Below are positions 58,566 to 64,000 of a stretch of 64,000 bases of DNA, in pieces. The number at the start of each line of letters is the position of its first letter. The first letter of the stretch is position 1. The DNA lies in the NCBI RefSeq assembly GCF_900103645.1, contig NZ_FNHP01000003.1, forward strand, positions 124,001 to 188,000, in the 5' to 3' direction. Position numbers and translations under genes: made by a program. Below the pieces are notes generated by a model, which did no database searches, was not told the origin of the DNA, and worked only from the letters and a program-made list of their open reading frames with translations. Source of the stretch: Oryzisolibacter propanilivorax. Its GTDB lineage: Bacteria > Pseudomonadota > Gammaproteobacteria > Burkholderiales > Burkholderiaceae_C.

Positions 58566-59813
58566 TCAGTAGCGGTGGCCGGTGACCCACAGCGCCATGC
58601 GCATCAGCGCCAGCGCCAGCCGATCCAGCAGGCGCTGGCGCCACGGCCGGCCGGCGCAGGCCGCCGGGTGCAAGGGTCGGCCGGCATGCTGCATGGCGTC
58701 GACCAGGCGCGCGCGCAGTTCGCGCGCGAACGCGCCATCCTGCACCACCACGTTGGCCTCGCGCGCCAGCAGCAGCGACAGCGGGTCCAGGTTGGAAGAA
58801 CCCACCGTGGCCCAGGGGTGCGCGCCCTCGGCGTCGATCACCGCCACCTTGGCGTGCAGGAAGCTGGGCGCGTATTCGTGGATCTCCACCCCGGCGGCGA
58901 GCAGCGCCGCCAGCACCGGACGCGCCGCGTGATATTGCATGAAGTATTCGTAGCGCCCCTGCAGCAGCAGCCGCACGCGCACGCCCCGGCGTGCGGCCAG
59001 CTTCAGCGCGCGGCGCAGCTTGATGCCGGGGATGAAGTAGGCGTTGGCGATGATGACCTCGTGGCGCGCGCGGGCGATGGCACGGCGGTAGGCGCGTTCG
59101 ATGCCGGCGCGCTGGCCGACGTTGTCGCGCAGCAGCAGCCGCGCGCGCATGCCGTGATCGCTGCGTTCGACGCGCTCGGCGCGGCGGCGCTTGAGCCCGG
59201 CGGCGCGCGCCGCGCGCCAGTCGGCCAGCGCCAGCCCGAGGCGACGCTGGCGCGCGTCCTGGCCGGCCTTGAGGCTCCACCACAGCTGCTCCATGGCATC
59301 GCTGGCCTGCGCCACCAGGCTGCCCTGCACGCGCACCGCGAAGTCCAGCCGCGGCGCCTGCAGCCGGCCGTGGTTCGGATCGTGGAAATCGTCCAGCACG
59401 TTGATGCCGCCGCAAAACAGCACCTGGCCATCGACGACGCACAGCTTGCGGTGCAACCGGCGCCAGTGCGTGGGCCACAGCAGTTGCAACTGGCGCAGCG
59501 GCGCATACGCCTGCAGCTGCACCCCGGCCTCGGCGAACACGCGCGGCCAGGGGTCTGGCAACCGGCCGGTGCCAAAGCCATCCACCACCACCTGCACGCG
59601 CAGGCCGCGCGCGGCCGCACGCACCAGCGCCTGCGCCACCTCCACGCTGCTGTCGGTGCAGTCGAAGATGTAGGTCTCGAACTGGATGTCCGACACCGCC
59701 GCATCCATGGCGGCGATGAGCGACGGGAAATACTCGGCCGTGCCCTGCAGCAGCTCGACCTGGTGGCCCGGCCGCAGCCCGGCGGGCGGCGCGGCCGAGG
59801 TGCGGTGACCCAT
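58566..59813 (-). CDS. clsB: Phospholipase D-family cardiolipin synthase (ClsB type)
   Basis: A 415-aa protein with two HKD motifs: HRKLCVVDGQVLFCGGINV and HAKVAVIDAEG followed by WATVGSSNLD. It lacks N-terminal membrane helices, like ClsB and unlike ClsA. It would join phospholipid head groups to form cardiolipin. Upstream on the same strand is an EEP nuclease, matching the ybhP-clsB pair of E. coli. ATG 59813 is chosen; a GTG three codons earlier is open. Confidence 0.85.
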   Translation of the reverse strand: MGHRTSAAPPAGLRPGHQVELLQGTAEYFPSLIAAMDAAVSDIQFETYIFDCTDSSVEVAQALVRAAARGLRVQVVVDGFGTGRLPDPWPRVFAEAGVQLQAYAPLRQLQLLWPTHWRRLHRKLCVVDGQVLFCGGINVLDDFHDPNHGRLQAPRLDFAVRVQGSLVAQASDAMEQLWWSLKAGQDARQRRLGLALADWRAARAAGLKRRRAERVERSDHGMRARLLLRDNVGQRAGIERAYRRAIARARHEVIIANAYFIPGIKLRRALKLAARRGVRVRLLLQGRYEYFMQYHAARPVLAALLAAGVEIHEYAPSFLHAKVAVIDAEGAHPWATVGSSNLDPLSLLLAREANVVVQDGAFARELRARLVDAMQHAGRPLHPAACAGRPWRQRLLDRLALALMRMALWVTGHRY

Positions 59814-59827
59814 GGGCGGCACGTGCG

Positions 59828-60604
59828 CTACAGCTGGAATTCCGCGATCAGCGGCAGGTGGTCAGACATGCGCCACCAGATGCGCCCGCGCGGCACGTGC
59901 AGCGACAGCGGGCGCAGCCCGCGCACGTACACGTGGTCGAGCTGCACCATCGGCAGCCGCGCCGGGTAGGTATAGGCCTGCGGCGCCTCGTCGTATTCGA
60001 ACAGGCCGAAGCCAGCCAGCATGTTCTTGATCTGCAGGCCCCAGTCATTGAAGTCGCCGGCCACCACCAGCGGCGCATCGCCCGGCACCTCGCGCTCGAT
60101 GAAGCGCTGGATCTGCGCCACCTGGCGCAGGCGGCTGCCCGCGATCAGCCCCAGGTGCACGACGATGGCGTGCACGCGCCGGCCCTGCACCTCGACCTCG
60201 ACGTGCAGCAGGCCGCGCTGCTCGAAGCGGTGGTCGGAGATGTCCTCGTGTCGGTGCCCCACCACCGGCCAGCGCGTCAGCAGCGCATTGCCGTGCTCGC
60301 CGTGGCGCGTGTAGGCGTTGGTGCGGTAGATGGCCGCATAGCCCTCGGGCGCCAGGTACTCGGCCTGCGATACCTCGGGCCAGCGGTCGAAGTACAGCGC
60401 CTCGCGCCGGTTCATGGCGCGCACCTCCTGCAGGCAGACGATATCGGCGTCCAGCTGCTCCACGGCCAGGCCCAGGTTGTGGATTTCCAGGCGACGCGCC
60501 GGCCCCAGGCCCTGCACGCCCTTGTGGATGTTGTAGGTGGCCACGCGCAGGATGCCGGGGTGCTCGGTGGTGATGGGTTCAGCGGTGTGGTTCTGGGCGG
60601 TCAT
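59828..60604 (-). CDS. Endonuclease/exonuclease/phosphatase-family protein (YbhP-like)
   Basis: A 258-aa enzyme of the EEP fold. RVATYNIHKGVQG with the metal-binding Asn, VCLQEVRAM (Glu), VVAGDFNDWG (Asp, Asn) and the C-terminal MSDHLPLIAEF (Asp-His) are the catalytic marks. Its pairing with a ClsB-type gene suggests a phospholipid or nucleic-acid phosphodiester substrate; which one cannot be told. The ATG at 60604 overlaps the nudB stop (ATGA). Confidence 0.87.
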   Translation of the reverse strand: MTAQNHTAEPITTEHPGILRVATYNIHKGVQGLGPARRLEIHNLGLAVEQLDADIVCLQEVRAMNRREALYFDRWPEVSQAEYLAPEGYAAIYRTNAYTRHGEHGNALLTRWPVVGHRHEDISDHRFEQRGLLHVEVEVQGRRVHAIVVHLGLIAGSRLRQVAQIQRFIEREVPGDAPLVVAGDFNDWGLQIKNMLAGFGLFEYDEAPQAYTYPARLPMVQLDHVYVRGLRPLSLHVPRGRIWWRMSDHLPLIAEFQL

Positions 60605-61077
60605 GGCACGGCAGCATCGGCGAATCGGGGCAGCATCAGGATGGCCTCGGCGTTGGACGGCGAGTAGCAGCGCCGCGCCGCCTCGCGCCAGTCCCACCAG
60701 GCGTATGCCGTGTGCTCGCGCGGGCTCAGGGCGACCGGGGTGCCCGCCGGCACGCACAGCCCCAGCACCCGTTCGGTGTTGTGCCAGACGCCCGGGGCGT
60801 AGCGGTGCTGCCACTCCGGGTAGATGGTATAGACGTTCTCCAGCCCCCAGTCCGTCAGACGGCAGCCCGGCGCGCTGGCGTCGATGCCGGTTTCCTCGCC
60901 CACCTCGCGCGCGGCGGTCTGCAGCCAGGTCTCGTCCTCGTGGTCCTTGCTGCCGGTGACGGATTGCCAGAACTCCTGCGCGGTGTCGGCGCGGCGCAGC
61001 AGCAGCACCTGCAGGCCGGGCGTGTGGATCACGACCAGTACCGACCGGGGAATCTTGTAATGGACGATGGCGGTCAT
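60601..61077 (-). CDS. nudB: Dihydroneopterin triphosphate diphosphatase NudB
   Basis: Second step of folate synthesis after FolE (158 aa). The start KIPRSVLVVIHTPGLQVLLL and the Nudix box (GSKDHEDETWLQTAAREVGE then ETGI) with an extra residue against the standard spacing are visible, as is the C-terminal AYAWWDWREAARRCYSPSN. ATG 61077 is chosen; the GTG at 61098 overlaps the upstream stop as GTGA but adds non-conserved residues. folE is nearby but not adjacent. Confidence 0.9.
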   Translation of the reverse strand: MTAIVHYKIPRSVLVVIHTPGLQVLLLRRADTAQEFWQSVTGSKDHEDETWLQTAAREVGEETGIDASAPGCRLTDWGLENVYTIYPEWQHRYAPGVWHNTERVLGLCVPAGTPVALSPREHTAYAWWDWREAARRCYSPSNAEAILMLPRFADAAVP

Positions 61078-61094
61078 GCGGCTGGCGCTTTGGT

Positions 61095-61928
61095 TCACCG
61101 GCCTGCGGCAGCGGCACGCGCCGGCACCGCGGGCGGCAGCGGCCGCGCCTGCAGTGCGCGCGCCTGCAGCACCAGCTGGTTGTGCGCGTCCAGGAAGGCA
61201 GCAGCGATCACCTTGCCTTCATTGGTGTTGCTCCAGCCGGCACCGGCACCACCACCCAGCCGGCCGAGCACCAGCCCGGCCACGCCCAGATCAGTGGTGC
61301 GCGCGGCGCCGGTGGCGGCGGCGACCTGCTCGGTGGTCTCGTTGTCCGACAGCAGCAGCGCGGTCTGCGCCTCCTTGAACTTGACCTGCTCGACCAGCCC
61401 GGCCAGCACGGGAAAGTCGCGCAGCACCGGGACCATGGCCACGATGCCGCCCAGGCCGCGCCCGGCGTCCTGCTCGCTGAACGTCAGGCTCGGCATGAGG
61501 GTGTACTGCGCCTCGTAGCCGCGCCCGCGCTGCACCGTGGAGCCGTCCCGGCGCAGCACGCCGGCATTCTTCAGGTCCTGCTCCTGCACCGTGCCACGCA
61601 GGCCGGCGCCGCGGTCCACCACGCGAAAGCAGCCGCTTTGCTGCGCCAGCAGCTTGACCAGCGGTACAGGCGATGGCGGCAACTGGTATTGGCTGGACAT
61701 GACGTAGCCGTGCGGGTTCTCGGCCAGCGCCACCGTGGCCACCGGCGCGTCGCAGTGCAGCAGTTCATGCGCCGCGTTCTGCGCGCCCGCCGGCCCGGCC
61801 GAGCCGGACACGACCGAGCCGCCCTGGCCGAGTTCGGTCTTCTTTTCGCCGCAGCCGGTGAGCAGTGCGGCGACGAGGAGCAGCATTCCCACGGCATGCG
61901 GGCGAGCATGGTTGCACAGAAGGGCCAT
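61095..61928 (-). CDS. CsgG/HfaB-like outer-membrane lipoprotein
   Basis: A 277-aa lipoprotein with lipobox LLTGC after a hydrophobic signal. The middle (VKLLAQQSGCFRVVDRGAGL, EAQYTLMPSLTFSEQD) resembles the CsgG family of secretion-pore or surface-anchor proteins. No curli genes are near. The C-terminal Ala/Pro-rich tail is not conserved. ATG 61928 is chosen just before the signal. Its role here is unknown. Confidence 0.72.
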   Translation of the reverse strand: MALLCNHARPHAVGMLLLVAALLTGCGEKKTELGQGGSVVSGSAGPAGAQNAAHELLHCDAPVATVALAENPHGYVMSSQYQLPPSPVPLVKLLAQQSGCFRVVDRGAGLRGTVQEQDLKNAGVLRRDGSTVQRGRGYEAQYTLMPSLTFSEQDAGRGLGGIVAMVPVLRDFPVLAGLVEQVKFKEAQTALLLSDNETTEQVAAATGAARTTDLGVAGLVLGRLGGGAGAGWSNTNEGKVIAAAFLDAHNQLVLQARALQARPLPPAVPARAAAAGR

Positions 61929-61952
61929 GGCGTCAGTGTCCAGCGTGAGACC

Positions 61953-61977
61953 AAGAAAAGGGCGCCCATGGGCGCCC
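61953..61977 (-). terminator. Rho-independent terminator of aspS
   Basis: Minus-strand palindromic stem GGGCGCC/GGCGCCC followed by TTTTCTTGG, 27 bases after the aspS stop and just before the CsgG-like gene. Confidence 0.8.
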
Positions 61978-62003
61978 TGACTATCGTGCAAATCCTGCCG
62001 GGC

Positions 62004-63800
62004 TCAACCCGCCGCCACCGGATTGCGCAGCCGGATGTGCAGCTCGCGCAGTTGCTTCTCGTCCACCGGCGACGGCGCCTGGGTCAGCAGGTCCTGCGCG
62101 CGTTGGGTCTTGGGGAAGGCGATCACGTCCCGGATCGACTCGGCTCCGGTCATCAGCGTGATCAGGCGGTCCAGGCCGAACGCCAGGCCGCCGTGCGGCG
62201 GCGCGCCGTACTGCAGCGCGTCCAGCAGGTAGCCGAATTTGGCGCGCTGCTCCTCGGGCGTGATGTTCAGCGCGGCAAAGACCTTGGCTTGCACGTCGGC
62301 GCGGTGGATACGCACCGAGCCGCCTCCCAGCTCCCAGCCGTTCAGCACCATGTCGTAGGCCTTGGCGATGCAGGCGCCGGGGTCCGTGTCCATCAGGTCC
62401 TCGTGGCCGTCCTTCGGGCTGGTGAAGGGGTGGTGCACGGCAACCCAGCGGTTGTCTTCCTCGTCGTGCTCGAACATCGGAAAGTCCACCACCCACAGCG
62501 GCGCCCAGCGGTCCTCGAACAGGCCGGCCTTCTTCGCGAACTCGCTGTGGCCGACTTTCAAGCGCAGCGCGCCGATGGCGTCGTTCACCACCTTGGCCTT
62601 GTCGGCACCGAAGAACAGCAGATCGCCGTCCTGCGCGCCGGTGCGCTGCAGGATCTCGGCGATGGCCGCATCGTGCAGGTTCTTCACGATGGGCGACTGC
62701 AGCCCCTCGCGGCCCTTGCCGGCTTCGTTGACCTTGATCCACGCCAGGCCCTTGGCACCGTAGATCTTGACGAACTCGGTGTACTGGTCGATCTCGCCGC
62801 GGGAAATCTGGCCGCCGCCCGGCACGCGCAGCGCCACCACGCGCCCGCCCGGGGTCGTCGCCGGGGTGGAGAACACCTTGAAGTCCACATCCCGCATCAC
62901 GTCGGTCAGCTCGGTGAACTCGAGCTTGACGCGCAGGTCCGGCTTGTCCGAGCCGAAGCGGTGCATGGCCTCCCCATACGCCATGGTCGGGAAGTCGCCG
63001 AGCTGCACGCCCAGCTGCTTGTCGAAGACCTCGCGGATCATGCGCTCGAAGATGGCGCGGATCTCGTCCTCGCCCAGGAACGAGGTCTCGCAGTCGATCT
63101 GCGTGAACTCGGGCTGGCGGTCGGCGCGCAGGTCCTCGTCGCGGAAGCACTTGGTGATCTGGTAGTAGCGGTCGTAGCCGGCCACCATCAGCATCTGCTT
63201 GTACAGCTGGGGCGACTGCGGCAGCGCGAAGAACTGGCCGTCGTGCACCCGGCTGGGCACCAAGTAGTCGCGCGCGCCCTCGGGCGTGCTCTTGCCCAGC
63301 ATGGGCGTCTCGATGTCGATGAAGCCCTCGGCGTCGAGGAAGTTGCGCACCTGGATCGCCGTCTTGTAGCGCAGGATCAGGTTCTTTTGCATCGCCGGGC
63401 GGCGCAGGTCCATGACGCGGTGCGTCAGGCGCGTGGTCTCCGACAGGTTGTCGTCGTCCATCTGGAACGGCGGCGTGACCGAAGCGTTGAGCACCTGCAG
63501 TTCGTGGCACAGCACCTCGATCTGGCCGCTGGGGATCTTGTCGTTGGTCGTGCCTTCCGGGCGCGCGCGCACCACGCCCACGACCCGCACGCAGAACTCG
63601 TTGCGGATGTCCTCGGCGATCTTGAACATCTCTGGGCGGTCCGGGTCGCACACCACCTGCACGTAGCCCTCACGGTCGCGCAGGTCGATGAAGATGACGC
63701 CGCCGTGGTCGCGGCGGCGGTTCACCCAGCCGCACAGGGTGACGGTTTGGCCCATCAGGGCTTCGGTCACGAGACCGCAGTAGTGGGAGCGCATGGCCAT
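62004..63800 (-). CDS. aspS: Aspartate-tRNA ligase
   Basis: Charges tRNA-Asp (598 aa). OB-fold anticodon-binding domain at the N-terminus ([20 protein letters not shown]). Class II motifs: motif 2 [20 protein letters not shown] and motif 3 [17 protein letters not shown]-type insertion domain lies between. The long bacterial form is usually non-discriminating where GatCAB exists, but this cannot be settled here. Start ATG 63800, with GGAAG about 13 bases upstream; ATG 63794 is also possible. Confidence 0.96.
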   Translation of the reverse strand: MAMRSHYCGLVTEALMGQTVTLCGWVNRRRDHGGVIFIDLRDREGYVQVVCDPDRPEMFKIAEDIRNEFCVRVVGVVRARPEGTTNDKIPSGQIEVLCHELQVLNASVTPPFQMDDDNLSETTRLTHRVMDLRRPAMQKNLILRYKTAIQVRNFLDAEGFIDIETPMLGKSTPEGARDYLVPSRVHDGQFFALPQSPQLYKQMLMVAGYDRYYQITKCFRDEDLRADRQPEFTQIDCETSFLGEDEIRAIFERMIREVFDKQLGVQLGDFPTMAYGEAMHRFGSDKPDLRVKLEFTELTDVMRDVDFKVFSTPATTPGGRVVALRVPGGGQISRGEIDQYTEFVKIYGAKGLAWIKVNEAGKGREGLQSPIVKNLHDAAIAEILQRTGAQDGDLLFFGADKAKVVNDAIGALRLKVGHSEFAKKAGLFEDRWAPLWVVDFPMFEHDEEDNRWVAVHHPFTSPKDGHEDLMDTDPGACIAKAYDMVLNGWELGGGSVRIHRADVQAKVFAALNITPEEQRAKFGYLLDALQYGAPPHGGLAFGLDRLITLMTGAESIRDVIAFPKTQRAQDLLTQAPSPVDEKQLRELHIRLRNPVAAG

Positions 63801-63818
63801 GGTTCGGTTTTTCTTCCT

Positions 63819-63839
63819 GCGCCCTGCCATGCAGGGCGC
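63819..63839 (-). promoter_or_regulatory. Palindrome in the aspS leader
   Basis: GCGCCCTGC CAT GCAGGGCGC is a perfect inverted repeat with a 3-base loop. On the minus strand it is followed directly by the GGAAG of aspS, not by a T-run. It may be a leader hairpin or the end of the upstream gene's transcript. Confidence 0.4.
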
Positions 63840-63923
63840 TTCAGGTGGATGGTGAATTGCGGTGAAAGGTGGCGCCGCCGGTCACCGGGCCGGCCGCGCG
63901 CGGATGGTGCGTGGGCGCCTTCG

Positions 63924-64000
63924 CTAGCGCGCCGCCTCGGCGGCGGCCAGTGGGTCGGGCGGCGCCACGACGCCCATGGAGACGATGTATTTCAAGGCGG
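63924..64000 (-). CDS. DUF502-family membrane protein (C-terminal fragment)
   Basis: The last 24 residues and stop of a gene that continues past the right edge: ALKYIVSMGVVAPPDPLAAA and onward to TAG at 63924. This matches the C-terminal end of DUF502 proteins, which precede aspS in many Comamonadaceae. The fragment is short, so the call rests on the ALKYIVSMGVV match and the neighbour. Confidence 0.6.
   Translation of the reverse strand, partial: ALKYIVSMGVVAPPDPLAAAEAAR

Overview
This is a GC-rich, gene-dense stretch of a Burkholderiales chromosome. Gene content and order, the two families of short intergenic repeats, and protein sequences typical of the Acidovorax/Alicycliphilus/Melaminivora/Comamonas group all point to the family Comamonadaceae. 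That placement rests on recalled gene order and sequence style, since no search was possible. Most of the window is core genome. No prophage, integron, CRISPR array or intact insertion sequence was seen.

Region 1 (1-10195, minus strand) is the NADH:quinone oxidoreductase (complex I) operon nuoA-B-C-D-E-F-G-H-I-J-K-L. nuoL runs off the left edge. Many junctions are 4-bp ATGA overlaps, which suggests translational coupling. Upstream in the same direction lie tRNA-Leu(GAG), secG, tpiA and a quinone oxidoreductase, then pnp and rpsO (10272-15534).

Region 2 (15775-28004) has a small exported protein, tRNA-Arg(ACG), greB and the stringent-response/nucleotide block spoT-rpoZ-gmk-yicC on the minus strand. 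Divergent from that block is a plus-strand run: a Ser/Thr protein kinase, a PP2C phosphatase, rph, rdgB and hemW. Then come an I78-type inhibitor lipoprotein, a SPOR-domain membrane protein and a CAT-anticodon tRNA that is probably tRNA-Ile2.

Region 3 (28043-42830) holds hrcA, divergent from nadK-recN-rapZ. It continues with mutY, a dynamin-like GTPase and mutM on the minus strand. The envelope/precursor run on the plus strand is a TPR protein, lolB, ispE, tRNA-Gln(TTG), prs, rplY and pth, followed by a ferredoxin on the minus strand.

Region 4 (43011-50519) is a peptide-type ABC importer (two permeases, two ATPases, binding protein) followed by an amidase. The locus is riddled with repeats of several families. 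Region 5 (50591-57638) carries a LysE exporter and a photosensory locus: a conserved unknown, a degenerate histidine-kinase-like protein that may be a phosphotransferase, heme oxygenase (bphO), a bacteriophytochrome histidine kinase (bphP) and a single-domain response regulator. An EamA transporter and a BLUF blue-light sensor follow. Region 6 (57687-64000, minus strand) has folE, a clsB-type phospholipase D, an EEP nuclease, nudB, a CsgG-like lipoprotein, aspS and the tail of a DUF502 protein.

The most interesting non-gene signal is a dispersed, hairpin-forming repeat. It occurs nine times, always in the sense orientation just downstream of a stop codon, and twice reaches or supplies that stop codon. 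Its stem shows compensatory base changes, as expected of a transcribed 3'-end RNA element. The most interesting gene set is the phytochrome locus with its possible ChpT/Spo0B-like phosphotransferase.
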